This document shows positions 42,911-53,804 of a stretch of DNA of 64,000 bases, piece after piece. The stretch spans positions 2,161,501 to 2,225,500 of the forward strand of contig JAEILZ010000009.1 of assembly GCA_018873225.1 (NCBI GenBank). Reading direction: 5' to 3'. Numbering within the stretch: position 1 is the stretch's first letter; each line of letters opens with the position of its first letter. A model generated the notes under the pieces. It saw nothing but the letters and a program-made list of their open reading frames with translations. It ran no database searches and was not told the DNA's origin. Origin of the DNA: [Phialemoniopsis] sp. UDSM-2020 (taxonomy: Eukaryota; Ascomycota; Sordariomycetes; Thyridiales; Thyridiaceae). A program made the translations under genes and the position numbers.

Positions 42911-43539
42911 ATCCACGCCGAGGCAAAGTGCCCGCCGAAATGTCCACCGCGTAGGCCTCAGTACTGTTCTGGGCCTGCGTTTAGATGATACACCATCGAC
43001 GACGGTACCGTGGGAGGAGTTATAAAATAGAATGGCGAAAACGAAGCGAAACGATGTATGCAGACCCTGATAACCATACGACTCAACATGCTTTATGAGC
43101 TCTCAAACCTGTTTCCAGTCGTTGACGTGCCCGCATGTGCCTTGCCCGAGAGAGCCTTGCAACTCTCCCACGTCCAGGCTGCTTACACATATGACCATAT
43201 TCCTACCCCAAAGCTCACAATAGAATGGAGAGCGAGAGTAGGTGCCGAGATAGCATCTAGCCCATGTGTTGATCCCTGACAGTTCAAGCTTCTCGACCTG
43301 GAGCCGGCCGTACTATTGGCAAAAGCCTGCGCCAAGACCCTCTCTAGCGCCACGATCAACGACTAACAAGTAAAACTACGACGCAAGCAACGCGCAAGCA
43401 ATCGGCCGAACTTATTAAAAAGGAGACATATAGCGGACATTCATCGGTTTGCAATCTCTCGCTATATACATTCCCTTATTCGCACTGCACTTTCTGCAGT
43501 CGTGTTCACTCGTTTGAACATCTGTTCTATTGCGCCAGC
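42911..43539. other. intergenic
   Basis: 629 bases. GCTATATACATTCC at about 43472 may be the TATA region of the next gene. Confidence 0.4.
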
Positions 43540-44437
43540 ATGGTTCGCTTTTTCATTCTTCCCATGGCGGCTGCCGCTATGTTCCTTGTTGGAGCAGAAG
43601 CCAGCCCCTGTCGACCTTCAACGACGACGAGACCCCCCTGTCGATCTTCGCCTACGAGAGTGACGAGCGTTGCTGAGAGCTTGTCAACGATTACATCTGA
43701 TACGGAGACCTCAACGATTGCATCTGATACGACGATTTCGACAATTGCATCTGACACAACGACTTCAACGATTGTATCTGATACAGCGACTTCAACGATT
43801 GCTTCTGATACGACGACTAGTTCATTAGATATCACTACGACTACTACGTCCGCGGATGCTACTACCACGACCCAGGCCGACTCTACGACGACCACTGCAG
43901 CCCCGAGCTGTGTGGAGACCCAGCTGTTTGTCAACCCTGGCTTTGACGACAGCGCCACCAGCATCACTCCCTGGACAAGCAATGGCGCGTTGACTCAGAG
44001 CGAACCCCAAGATGGCGCCAACGCTTTGTATGTTGCTCTGCCTCCAAACCCGTAATTCTCTATATTTGCTAATACAATTACACACCAGGGCTTTCTCTTT
44101 CGCTGGCGGCGGTCAACTCACCGGCGTAATTCAGCAGAGTGTAAACGTTGCTGCTGGTGCCTACGAGTTTTCCTACTATTACCGAGTCCTCAGCGTCAGC
44201 GTCGGCGCTGACTACACCTGCGAAATCGACCTCACCGTGGGAGACACATTCATTCGTGGCCCCATGGAGGATTCACCTGGTAGCTGGAAGCAAGGGAGCG
44301 TGCTCTTCCCCACTCTGAGCGCAGACTTGGGGATGGCAGATGTCCAGTTCACTGTATCCTGCAGTGGAGAGTATAACATGATTCGGGTCAACGCAGACAC
44401 TCTTGGATTTACGCGAAAATGCAGTGGCAGCTCTTAG
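43540..44437 (+). CDS. secreted Thr/Ser-rich repeat protein with C-terminal beta-sandwich-like domain, 278 aa
   Basis: Exons 43540-44027 and 44089-44437. The signal peptide MVRFFILPMAAAAMFLVGAE probably extends to EAS. It is followed by a Thr/Ser-rich, presumably O-glycosylated stalk with five tandem 9-residue units of the type STIASDTTT. The C-terminal domain starts CVETQLFVNPGFDDSATSIT and contains ITPWTSNGALTQS, GGQLTGVIQQSVNV, AAGAYEFSYYYRVL and CEIDLTVGDTF. This is the pattern of fungal CBM_4_9-like or galactose-binding-like modules (N-P-G-F-E/D at the start). It is probably wall-associated or extracellular. No catalytic domain. Role unknown. Confidence 0.8.
43684..43818 (+). repeat. 27-base minisatellite, five units, coding STIASDTTT
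   Basis: Units at 43684, 43711, 43738, 43765 and 43792, each 27 bases, e.g. TCAACGATTGCATCTGATAC plus ACGACG/GCGACT. It lies within the stalk of the secreted protein and keeps frame. Confidence 0.9.
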
Positions 44438-45261
44438 GAAGTTGTTGACAATCCTATAGATAACTAGAATGTACAACAGGACGTTAGACACCAATATTTG
44501 ACGAAGCAGAATAATGGCAACATTCAATACCAAGAGCCTCTTCCGTCTGCATTCTCACCTTATCTTTCTTGGGTCGTCAAAGTCAAAATTCGAATTCATT
44601 TCAATATTTTGCTGTGTATGCATGGACGAGATTATTCAGCTCCTCGATGTTCGGCATTGCTCCTAGGATGTGCCACCTGCTGCTGCGTGGGTCTATGGAG
44701 ATGTAGACTCGAACTGCGGAATCATATCAGGTTGTTAGGACATCGTAACGTAAATACCATGAAAATGACCTACCACCTAGCACCATGTGGAGATGTGGAG
44801 GTCGGCGCGGGGTCCGACCGGGGGCGCTTCTCCAACTAATTCATGTCCGCACATCATGGAAAAATATCTTTCCACCCACAGAAACCCTGCATGAGCCAAG
44901 ACCAGTTGGGGGCATTATGATGGCTGCTCTGCACTATTCCTGAACCTGCCAAGCCGCACCTCCAACGGCGCCGCTTGTCATCTTTAAAGTGACAAGATGC
45001 GTGCCTAGTCTGATGCATGGGGCCTTTTTGCTGCCAGGATCAAGATCACCGCCAGGGTCTTGGGCCAAGCTATTGACGCAAGAGGGGTCTGTCGGGACCT
45101 GATCTCCAGAGGTTCCGCGGCTGCACGGCAAGATTGAAGGAGGATAAAAGAGATGACTACCCAGAGTCCCGGGCCAATTGGCAGCTCTCGCAGTGACCGT
45201 TCATCCTCTTGATCCTCTAGGTAGCCGCACGCCACCTAAGAACAGCATCGCCGCAAAAGCC
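44438..45261. other. intergenic, promoter of the GH28 gene
   Basis: No gene supported. GGATAAAAGAG at about 45149 is a possible TATA element. In-frame upstream ATG 45178 precedes the signal peptide and was not used. Confidence 0.4.
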
Positions 45262-46654
45262 ATGCGTCTCGACAGGACCCTCGCCACGGCCCTGGCCCTC
45301 TCGGCCGCCGGCGCCGACGCCCAGCGCACGCAGTGCGTCGTCAAGTCGCAGTACAAGTGCAGCGGCGGCAAGGCCTCGGACTCGCCCGCCATCGAGGCGG
45401 CCTTCAAGAAGTGCGCCAAGGACGGCGAGATCATCTTCTCCGAGGGCGTCGAGTACAACGTCTTCTCGCCGCTCAAGGTCACCGGCCTGTCCAACGTTAT
45501 TGTGCGCCAGCTCGGCAACCTCAACCTGCCGCAAAACGTGACGTACATGCAGGAGGTCACGGCCGCCAACGGTGGCTCGCTCACGTGGTTCAGCATCAGC
45601 GGCGACGACGTGAGCTGGATCGGCACGTCTAACGTATGCTCTTTGCTTCTTCTTTTGACAGGTTTTGGTAGACCCTGGCTGACGGCTCTTCGCGCAATAG
45701 ATCACGACCGGCTGGTTCAAGGGCTATGGCCAGAACTGGTACGACGCCAACCCGCCCGGTGGCACCGGCCTGCCCAACCGCCCGCACCTCATGGACTTTA
45801 TCGTCAACAACGGCTACGGCGAGTACTGGAAGTCGAGCAAGCCGCCCGGCGCCAACTTCAAGCTCGGCGGCAAGAACATCACGATCCGCAAGCCCATCAT
45901 CGACGCCGTCTCGAGCTCGTCGTCGTTCCCCTTCAACACCGACGGCTTCGGCTGCGGCGCGACCGACCTGACCATCGAGGACGCCGTCATCTACAACGGC
46001 GACGACGCCTTCGCTGTGGGCTCGGGTGCGCACAACGTCGTCGTGCGCCGCGCCACGATCGGCTACCAGACACACGGCATGAGCATCGGGTCGCTGGGCA
46101 AGGACCCGACCAAGCCCGCCGACGTATCCAACATTCTCTTCGACGACGTCACCGTCGCTGGAGGCCTGTACGCCGCGCGCTTCAAGTCTTGGTCCGGCGG
46201 CCAGGGTCTAGCGAAAGACATCACCTGGCAAAACATCCGCGTGTACAACGTCTCGTATCCCATCTTCGTCACGCAGGTCTACTACGACCAGGCCAAGACG
46301 CCCGGCGGCCCCGACAACAACGGCACCGTGCAGGCTGTCAACATGGAAAACTTCTCGTGGGTCAACTTTACGGGCAGCGTCAACAGCTTCAACTCGGGCG
46401 ACGGCTCGTGCGCGAGCGACCCCTGCTGGTACAACATCGGGCTGCCGACCAACCTGAACCATACCGAGGCCGCCATCATCCAGTGCGCGAACGAGTCGTC
46501 GTGCAAGAACTTCAAGGTCGAGAACATCCGCGTCTACCCGGACAACGGCGAGGCGCCGACGCAGATCTGCCAGGGGGTGTCGCCCGAGACGAATCCGGAC
46601 TTTGGGCTCGTGTGCGCCAACAAGCCCTACGCGGTGCCGCTTGTGCCGATTTGA
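45262..46654 (+). CDS. secreted GH28 pectinase, probably exo-polygalacturonase, 441 aa
   Basis: Hydrolyses pectic galacturonan in the plant cell wall. Exons 45262-45633 and 45701-46654. The signal peptide MRLDRTLATALALSAAGADA is followed by mature QRTQC. GH28 landmarks in order: NTDGFGC with the catalytic Asp of NTD, GDDAFAVGSG with the catalytic D-D pair, THGMSIGSLG with the catalytic His (the usual preceding Gly is Thr here), and ARFKSW in place of the R-I-K motif. Many NXS/T sequons. The form THGMSIGSLG with RFK points to an exo-acting enzyme rather than a classical endo-polygalacturonase (inference from family patterns). Its presence agrees with a plant-associated lifestyle. Confidence 0.92.
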
Positions 46655-48163
46655 GTGTCACGAAGCAAAATGTCCAGTCAATATAGCGAAATGTAGTTTG
46701 CATTTTCATGAAGTGAACCCTAGCTATCCCTCCCCCCATTACTTGAGTTTCGACATAACCGAAACAAGCTGTGTCGTAATTAGAACATGTAATGTCGTTG
46801 TGAAAATATGAAAGTGAGCTTACCTCCTCGGCATCGACACCGATGATCTGTGCAAGTGCCTCGAACTTGAGTTCCAACTGCTCAATGCGTGCCTCGAGAG
46901 TCTGCGATGTCTGCCTTCCGGCCCGCCCAACACTTGCGTGATGCGAGATGTGCTGGAGTTACCTTTCCTCTGGTTGAGAATACATCTTCAAGATCAAATG
47001 CCTCTTTCTCTCTAAGGTTTATTTTACTGTTCTATCATCTATTGCCACGCTGTATTAGTCGGCTCGAGCAAAGAGACGAGACCGCTTCAAATTCAGAAAG
47101 CCCCTTGACGGCGAAAAGCATTGATGGCTAGAGAGGAGCATGTGAAAAGGAGGCCCTTGTGCTGGAAGTTGACATGCATGCCATAGTTGTTCGTTGCGGA
47201 AATTAATCATCTGCGACTTGAAATCAAGGACCTCGGAGGAGGTTGGCCATGATACGGGAATACTTAGATCGCCGCATCAGAGAAGTGACAAGAGGATGTT
47301 ATCAAGTCACAGTAGTTCTCTCGAACACTATATGTCCCTTCATAGATACATGTTTTCTAGCCTCGAACATTCTCAGCGTCGAGAAGCAACGAAGTGACGA
47401 AGTTGAGCAAAGTGGCATGCCATCAACTCGTTGTTTCTGTAGCTGAGTCAACTTGAGATTTTAATGCCACTTTCTACTTTTTTTCAATTGTTTGGGCTGG
47501 GAATTCCCTCTGAAAATGGCAATGTTGGAAACGAAAGGTTTGTTACTGGTACAGCGAAACTCTGGTAGGAGTGGGGCTCGGAACGTTGCTTGACTTGCTG
47601 GGAATGTTTGGCTATGTGACGACTGCTTCTTCACAGGGTTTGCCTCGTCAAATAAAATGAGATTGTGTTGCTCGACTCGAGCTTTGACAATCGCTTTCAA
47701 CTTCACTTCAGACCATAAAATCGAATCGGGACACAATTTCTTTTCTCTTATGGAAAAGATTAAAACGTTAAAGGTCGGTCCTCCTTGTAAAGACTGTCGC
47801 CTACACATCAGGCTTGAGCCGCCGCTATAAATATCGACAATTACTACCTTTAATACAAATCAGTCTCACAGTGCAGAAGCGAGGGTGATCTACCCAAGCA
47901 TGACAAAGGCGACGGTGCAGCCAAAGCGGAGGGCATGACTGCAGTGCGCAAAGCAGTCATGCTAGGCCATAGACGCCCTAAGCGCGCTGTATTCAGGTGA
48001 CACGTACCCATCAAATTACAAAGAGACTGCTAAGGACACCCGCTGGAGCTAGTGGAGGACGCCCCACTATCGATCAATGAGACTTCGTCTCAGTGCTAGC
48101 CTCCAGCCGTCACAACGTGAGAGAAGAGTCATACGAAATTATCACTAACATATCACATTAAAG
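46655..48163. other. intergenic with relic sequences
   Basis: Minus-strand 46812-46890 reads QTLEARIEQLELKFEALAQI, a coiled-coil-like stub ending at a possible donor. The stretch 47864-47990 holds a relic of a paralogue of the next gene (listed separately). No complete gene. Confidence 0.45.
47864..47990 (+). pseudogene. relic of a paralogue of the EEEQ-repeat gene
   Basis: Reads VSQCRSEGDLPKHDKGDG, then GMTAVRKAVMLGHRR without a stop. It matches VSQCRSQADLPKHDKGDG and GMTYVRKAVILGKRR in the protein of 48164-49804. The differences look like those between paralogues rather than random decay. Sequence on both sides is unrelated, so only this exon-sized piece remains. Confidence 0.7.
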
Positions 48164-49804
48164 ATGCCCGCAAAGCTAAGGACCAAAGGTGGCGGCACTG
48201 GGGGGTCAACAAGAGCCCCTCCACGCAAGAGACCTCGGGTCGAAGAGGATAGCGAAGATGAGGACTCCTCGGATGGAAATTCTCCAGGGGATGAGTCGCA
48301 GGGGGAGGAAGAACAGGAGGAGGAAGAGGCAGCTGCCGATGAGGTCGCCACATTGCCAGTGCCCAGCGCAATGACGTCTGCCACCGCGGCCGCCTGGCGG
48401 GAGCGACAGAGCAATTTCGCCGAAGTTCTTAAGATTGCCAAGAAGGTCGTCAAGAAAAACTTCCCTGCAATCACCGAACGAGCCCTTGAGGCGATGCTTC
48501 CACCTGTCGCATACGACGATGTATGGCAGGAGGCCGATGAGGACACGCTCCTCGAGGAGTTTGAGGACGACGAGGACGCGCAGCAATTGTTCTTGCCTAG
48601 AGGCAAGAACAATGGCTCTGGACTGCCCATGACGAAGCTGTGGAAGTTCACGATACGTTTCCTGAGATGCTTCCCCCCCGACATCTTCTCAGACAAATTT
48701 GGGCTGGAGTGTATTGCCAGGATTCATGGCCCATCGAAGGACTGGACGGGTAGCTTTTGCAAGAAACTCGCTGTGCTAGTGGTCCATCCGATGTGGAATG
48801 GCCAACATGACTGGCTAGCAATGGCTATCCAGTATGTCGTGGCATGTCGTACTGGACAAGTCTGGAAGCCAGTGGACGATGTCCCGGAGCCATTTTTGAA
48901 CGAGCTCCGCGCAGCGTTGAGGAACAGGGGAGACCGGACTTTGGCCAAGGTGCACCAAGAAGTTCGTCTGCATACGAGTCGGAGACACTGGTCATCTTGG
49001 TCGGAGTTATTTCGGTGCATTGAGGGACTGTCACCGCCCGACAAGGTCGTCGGCAACGGGCCGACTTACGACGTCACCACCAGACACCTGACGGCGCTCA
49101 TGCAGGCGCTCGACAATATGACTTACCCTAACGGCATACGGGTATACAGCGACGGGTGTGACTTCATATTCGCCCAGGTTTCCCAGTGCAGGAGCCAGGC
49201 GGATCTACCAAAGCACGACAAAGGCGACGGGGAAGATGATGAGTTTGGCATGACCTATGTCCGAAAGGCAGTCATTCTAGGCAAGAGACGTCGCGAAGCA
49301 AAGAAGGCAAAGCGTGTCCAGCTTGGGCTCCTGGAGGAGGAGGAGCAGGAGGAGGAGCAGGAGGAGGAGCAGGAGGAGGAGCAAGAGGAGGAGCAAGAGG
49401 AAGAGCAAGAGGAAGAGCAGGAGGAGCAGGTCGCCGTTCTCAACGCTGAGAATGGAGGCGATGTCTTCTCCAATGATGACAATCCCGGCGCCATGCCTAA
49501 CAGCGATGCCGGTAGCCCTAACAACGACTCGGATGAAGATTCTGCCTTCCAGAGAGCACCTCCAGTGGCCCAGGATACGCAGCGGGAAGGGCCAGTCTCA
49601 AAGAACGAAGAAGGGATGAGACGAGCTCCTCTGTCGGAGCAGCTCACAGCTGTGGACCGAGTTTCGGAGCGAGAGCTTGCCAATTGCCCTTATCGTCCAC
49701 TACTCAGGACGGCGGCACCGGGGATCAGCGACCATTTGATCATGGATAAGTTCCGGGACAGGCGCCGTCAAAGTACCTATCATGCAACGTTATTTTACCA
49801 GTAA
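48164..49804 (+). CDS. acidic protein of unknown function with EEEQ repeats, 546 aa, intronless
   Basis: I do not recognise a family. The N-terminus is basic with a likely nuclear localisation signal (PPRKRPRVEE), followed by acidic runs and EEEQEEEEAAADE. A globular part of about 300 residues follows: WRERQSNFAEVLKIAKKVVK, then LWKFTIRFLRCFPPDIFSDK, MWNGQHDWLAMAIQYVVACR, VRLHTSRRHWSSWSELFRCI, and TRHLTALMQALDNMTYPNGI. It ends near VSQCRSQADLPKHDKG. Then comes a basic patch, GKRRREAKKAKRVQ, and about eight EEEQ units, followed by a polar C-terminus. A short relic of a paralogue lies 170 bases upstream of the start, so this belongs to a multi-copy family. Probably nuclear. No intron, unlike most genes in the left half. 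Confidence 0.7.
   Translation: MPAKLRTKGGGTGGSTRAPPRKRPRVEEDSEDEDSSDGNSPGDESQGEEEQEEEEAAADEVATLPVPSAMTSATAAAWRERQSNFAEVLKIAKKVVKKNFPAITERALEAMLPPVAYDDVWQEADEDTLLEEFEDDEDAQQLFLPRGKNNGSGLPMTKLWKFTIRFLRCFPPDIFSDKFGLECIARIHGPSKDWTGSFCKKLAVLVVHPMWNGQHDWLAMAIQYVVACRTGQVWKPVDDVPEPFLNELRAALRNRGDRTLAKVHQEVRLHTSRRHWSSWSELFRCIEGLSPPDKVVGNGPTYDVTTRHLTALMQALDNMTYPNGIRVYSDGCDFIFAQVSQCRSQADLPKHDKGDGEDDEFGMTYVRKAVILGKRRREAKKAKRVQLGLLEEEEQEEEQEEEQEEEQEEEQEEEQEEEQEEQVAVLNAENGGDVFSNDDNPGAMPNSDAGSPNNDSDEDSAFQRAPPVAQDTQREGPVSKNEEGMRRAPLSEQLTAVDRVSERELANCPYRPLLRTAAPGISDHLIMDKFRDRRRQSTYHATLFYQ
49333..49430 (+). repeat. GAGGAGGAGCAG-type purine repeat coding EEEQ units
   Basis: Trinucleotide-based run (GAG/GAA with CAG every fourth codon), coding for the poly-acidic stretch of the preceding gene. 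Likely length-variable between isolates. Confidence 0.85.
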
Positions 49805-49991
49805 TTAGCTGTAGCCTTTGATAGATCAACATATGCTACGCCTTTGTCTTTGCGAGCCCGATATGCTTTAGCGACTGTGAAATCATGCCTCTATGTCTTG
49901 GTTGCTCATCAAGAGTGTAAGACCGTAACTTTATATGGGTGTCTCGTATTGGAGAAGCTGAATTGATTATGAGGCTATCGATACTAATAAA

Positions 49992-51593
49992 CTAAGGAAG
50001 ATCTGCCAATCCCGTAACCTTTCGGAACTTGACCTCTCGGGGGTAGTCCGATTCCGGGGCATCAAGCTTGACCTGTAGGCATGGCTCATCGCCATGTAAC
50101 GCACACCGCGGATTCTTTGGTCCGTCGTCTTCAGAGTGGATGCTCATCTTCTTGAAATCCTCAAAGCAGAGCCAACCCCGATCCCTGCCCGCGTGGCGAA
50201 AGAATAGCTCGAAATAGAACCAATCATTCCCAAGCATTGCTGCGGAGCAGGCACGATAGACCTCGTTGATATCCAGATCACCTTCTGGCACTGGCTTGAT
50301 CTGGCCTAGGTCAGTTCGAGTCCTCGAGAGCAGATTGGTCCACGGTGTGTCTGGAAGAAGACGTGTCTCGCGGGCACGCTTCAAGCCCCTGTCAGCGTGT
50401 GGCGATCCAGTGCGCGATGTGGTAACTGTGTCGTCGCGTTCGCCAAGCTGTCTCTTCAACACGTCCAGGTACGATTGTCTCTGATCCATCTCACGCCGGT
50501 GGTCCTCCTCGAGTTTCGCCCACCTAACTTTAGCTACATCGTGGCCTTCGATACTGGCTGCGAGTTCGCCTTCCAATTGTGCAATCTTACTGGCCAGCTC
50601 GGTCGTCTTTTGGCCGAGACGCGATATCTCCTGGTCCTTCTTGGCTCCCTCGGTGGTCAGGTCCAAGATCTGTTTCGCCACTTGGGTTTGGCTCACTTCC
50701 CTCCCTTCCAAATCCTTGATCTTCTCAAGACCAGCATTGCGTTCCGATCTGATCCTGGCAAGATCTTTCGTTGTGGCTTGGTTCTTCCCCTCCAAAGCCA
50801 ATGTACGTTCGAGCTGCTTGTCGCGTTCATCCTTCGCAGTCTCGAACGCGGCGTGTAAACGAGCATCTTCGACCTTCAGACCAACAATCTCTTTTCCGCG
50901 AGCCTCGAAGAGCTTCTTGTAGCTTTCGCACTCCTTCTGAGCGCCATCGAGTGTGGTGCGTAGTCTCGCCCTATCCAGTTTGAGATTGACCAGTTCCTTT
51001 CCGCAAGACTCTGCAAGTGTCCGGTACCTTTCGCGTTCCGCTTTGAGGGTTTCTGTACTGCCCTTGGCAGTTTCCAGTCCAGAGGACAACTCCGTCCATG
51101 CCTTGTCCGCTTTGACAAGTTTGTCCTGCAGATCCTCCTTTTCTTCCTCAAGCTCTCTGACGACTTTGACGTAGGCTGTATTCTCCTTCTCCAAATCATC
51201 TGCCCTTTGTTTCCAGCGACCGAGATCTGAAAGATGAGAGAGACTAGTGTCCAAGTCCTTCTTCATGCTCTGCTGTGACGACTTCAGGGTGCCCTGGTCG
51301 AGCCTCAAAGATTCCAAACGGTCGGCAACGGTGCAGTGATCGATGAACTGTTCACTCAGCTGGCGCCGCTCTGCCTCGAGAGACGATCTTTCCCGAGATA
51401 ACCTCTTGACCTCATCTTCGAGTTTGCTCTGATACGTCCTCAAGAGCGGCACGGTGGACGTGAAAAAGTCCAACGTCAACCTTGCCGCACCTGGTTCGGC
51501 AGCACCATCCTTCCTCATTGGCTCCACCTTGTCGACGAGCCAGCCCATGCACTTTACAAGCGCCCTGCCAGTTTCTTCAAACGAATCGCCCAT
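49992..51593 (-). CDS. long coiled-coil protein of unknown function, 533 aa, intronless
   Basis: The start at 51593 (MGDSFEETGRALVKCMGWLV) was chosen over an upstream in-frame ATG at 51773, whose 60 residues are leader-like. Residues about 55-400 are almost continuous heptad coiled coil (KLEDEVKRLSRERSSLEAER, LEEEKEDLQDKLVKADKAWT, ARIRSERNAGLEKIKDLEGR). A linker follows with SRTGSPHADRGLKRARETRL. The C-terminal domain of about 110 residues has DINEVYRACSAAMLGNDWFY, FELFFRHAGRDRGWLCFEDF and NPRCALHGDEPCLQVKLD. It contains a C-x-x-H and later Cys, but no recognised zinc fold. Function unknown; a structural or scaffold role is possible. It is convergent with the EEEQ-repeat gene (187 bases between stops). 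Confidence 0.75.
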   Translation of the reverse strand: MGDSFEETGRALVKCMGWLVDKVEPMRKDGAAEPGAARLTLDFFTSTVPLLRTYQSKLEDEVKRLSRERSSLEAERRQLSEQFIDHCTVADRLESLRLDQGTLKSSQQSMKKDLDTSLSHLSDLGRWKQRADDLEKENTAYVKVVRELEEEKEDLQDKLVKADKAWTELSSGLETAKGSTETLKAERERYRTLAESCGKELVNLKLDRARLRTTLDGAQKECESYKKLFEARGKEIVGLKVEDARLHAAFETAKDERDKQLERTLALEGKNQATTKDLARIRSERNAGLEKIKDLEGREVSQTQVAKQILDLTTEGAKKDQEISRLGQKTTELASKIAQLEGELAASIEGHDVAKVRWAKLEEDHRREMDQRQSYLDVLKRQLGERDDTVTTSRTGSPHADRGLKRARETRLLPDTPWTNLLSRTRTDLGQIKPVPEGDLDINEVYRACSAAMLGNDWFYFELFFRHAGRDRGWLCFEDFKKMSIHSEDDGPKNPRCALHGDEPCLQVKLDAPESDYPREVKFRKVTGLADLP

Positions 51594-52517
51594 TGTATAC
51601 GTCACTTGCGTAGGTCGTCGTGTGTGTGTTGCGGTATTCTTGGGATCGTCTTGCTGGTTGTGCGGTAGTGTAAAAATTCGTTCGTTGCCGTGTGCCGAAG
51701 TTGGGTGCCTTCCCGTGCCCTCTGTCACGCTCTCATACGGCAGGTGCGCATCTGTGCTCTTCCCGTGCAGCACCCACGAGCGATGGAAGCGGTAATTTCA
51801 AGAAATCCGAGGCATCACTGCACCTTTAGGTACCTACTTCACCTACATTGAGCCTTAAGGCACTAACCTTGTCGTTGTTGAATCACCTGCCCCCCTGATC
51901 GTCTTTTCCCCGTGATGTTCTTTGACTCGAGGATTGAGCAAGCAAAGGAGGCATGAAACATTTCAGTTCGGTCCCTGAGACCAGTAAAGACGTTTCTCTT
52001 GGAAGCGTTTACTAGCTTGGCTGGGCTATTTACATCCTACTTAGACGTGCAAGATAAAACATGACGAAACTGTCGATTACGTTTACGTGCTTTTCACTCA
52101 GTCATCCCATACCGGGGCTTCATCGCTAGCTTTTTCGGACTTGAAGTCGAACCCCCAGTAATGTGTGCCTGTGGGCTGAAGTTAAGTTGCAAAGGTGGCC
52201 AAGGATAGGCATACATAGGGACGAGTGCAGGTAGCTTTGCAAGATACGGCGTTTTTTTCGTGTCTGAATGCAACTCCTGTCTCGCTCTCCACGTGACTCA
52301 AGTCCTATGGTATGTCTTTGTGATTTTGAAGCGCTCGTGATTCAGCCCTGCTCACAATGTCAACTTCCTCACCACCACCGTCTCACGCTGTAAGTCAAGC
52401 ATTGAACTTGTCACCACCTGGTCATATTTTCGTGACATTTACTGACTGTCGATAGCTTTCTTTACGATAAAGAGATACACTGCTTCCTACGCGATCAGGA
52501 GACGACGACATTTCACG
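51594..52517. other. divergent intergenic region
   Basis: 924 bases. A possible short 5' exon at 52357 (ATGTCAACTTCC..., donor GTAAGT at about 52390) could belong to the next gene, but I could not join it in frame. Confidence 0.35.
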
Positions 52518-53804
52518 ATGGCGCTGAGGACGATGATAGAAGCCGGTGGCCCACCATTGGCAGAGCACTGCTACGAGATGAAGATGCAATGGCCAGTCGC
52601 AGGCAAAGATACGACAGGCTTCGATTGTCTAGTGATGGTTGTGCGACACATCCTGAGTTATGCGTTTCGGACCGACGAGGCGATGAGCCATTTTCAGGGC
52701 ACCAACACGTTGGTCAATTTTGCTTTGCTGGAGTTCAGCGACGCCAAGTCAAAGGTCGCCGGGACCCAATTGCGACGGGATGCGACTATCAAGGAGATGG
52801 CAGCATACGACAAGTCGCAGCCCATCAAGGAACCTTTGAGCTTCCAGAATCTTGCCCAATGCAGCTTCGTGGTGAAGGAGCTGTGGTCCAAGCCACTGTT
52901 CCAGTTGTTTCAGCCGGTGCTACACAAAGCACCGGGTGAGGATGGCAAGTGGATCGAGGGTCTTCAGGACGCTGTGGTCGGAGCCCAGAACAGCCTACTG
53001 GAGTGGGACGGGAGGACGGAACTGAAGTCATACGTCGACGAACAGTTCGGTGTTCTTTGCCAAGATGGTACAGAGCGAAAGCTTCTATGGCTATGTAACA
53101 TGCCCGAGTTCATCCGTGTTTGCTACGCGCCGGGATCGAGGACGGAAGAGGCCGACGCAAACGGCAGTCCGCGCCGCGCCCCTGGGAAGTTCGAGGTGTC
53201 TGTTCAAAGGTGGGAAGAGGGAGAGGCGGGCACAGAGCATGGCCGGTTGGTCCGAGACGGAGAATGTTCGTACCGACTGATCGCATGCGTCAGGATGAGG
53301 GGAGAGCCGGGTGGCAAGGATGCTGTCAGGTTCTTCGATGTCGATGGGAAACCGAGCCAGGCACCGGATCATGCTTCAGAGTACGGAGGGGACAATTTCA
53401 ACATCGACGATCCCAGCCGCACTTACATGCTCTACTACTTTAGGGCCACCTTCAAGTCGGCCAATAGCCTCCCGTTCGCCAGCCGTGAGGTTTACCGAGA
53501 GAGGGAGGACTGGGTAGGTTCAGATCAACGGCTCCCGCGCCACGAGCTGGAGAGCTTATCCAACGACATCGGAGCAGAGCTTGAGAGGGCATTGGATGAA
53601 CACGAAGGCAGACCTGCCGGACACAAACCATCCGTACAAGAAGGAGAACCTTCCAAGCTCCAGAAGGGTCCCAATGATGGTCCTCCAGATCACGCACCCA
53701 CTGCCCCAAGATCTATGTCCAGGAATGCACGTTTCAACCCGAATAATATTAAACTCGGGGTCCGCGGCAGTCAGCAGTCGAACAAGGCTCGGCAGCGACA
53801 TTGA
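52518..53804 (+). CDS. protein of unknown function, 428 aa, intronless as read
   Basis: Start ATG 52518 (MALRTMIEAGGPPLAEHCYE). Not assigned to a family. The globular part includes GFDCLVMVVRHILSYAFRTD, LVNFALLEFSDAKSKV, FVVKELWSKPLFQLFQPVL, LLWLCNMPEFIRVCYAPGSR and DPSRTYMLYYFRATFKS. The CxxxxVRHxL-type segment and the late YMLYYFRA remind me faintly of ubiquitin-peptidase-like folds, but catalytic Cys and His boxes are not clear, so I make no claim. The C-terminus is polar and disordered (GHKPSVQEGEPSKLQKGPND). It is divergent from the coiled-coil gene at 49992-51593. A 5' exon further upstream is possible. Confidence 0.65.
   Translation: MALRTMIEAGGPPLAEHCYEMKMQWPVAGKDTTGFDCLVMVVRHILSYAFRTDEAMSHFQGTNTLVNFALLEFSDAKSKVAGTQLRRDATIKEMAAYDKSQPIKEPLSFQNLAQCSFVVKELWSKPLFQLFQPVLHKAPGEDGKWIEGLQDAVVGAQNSLLEWDGRTELKSYVDEQFGVLCQDGTERKLLWLCNMPEFIRVCYAPGSRTEEADANGSPRRAPGKFEVSVQRWEEGEAGTEHGRLVRDGECSYRLIACVRMRGEPGGKDAVRFFDVDGKPSQAPDHASEYGGDNFNIDDPSRTYMLYYFRATFKSANSLPFASREVYREREDWVGSDQRLPRHELESLSNDIGAELERALDEHEGRPAGHKPSVQEGEPSKLQKGPNDGPPDHAPTAPRSMSRNARFNPNNIKLGVRGSQQSNKARQRH

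Noticed and set aside
45178..45261. in-frame upstream ATG of the GH28 gene
   Set aside because: It would bury the signal peptide; ATG 45262 gives a normal secretion signal.
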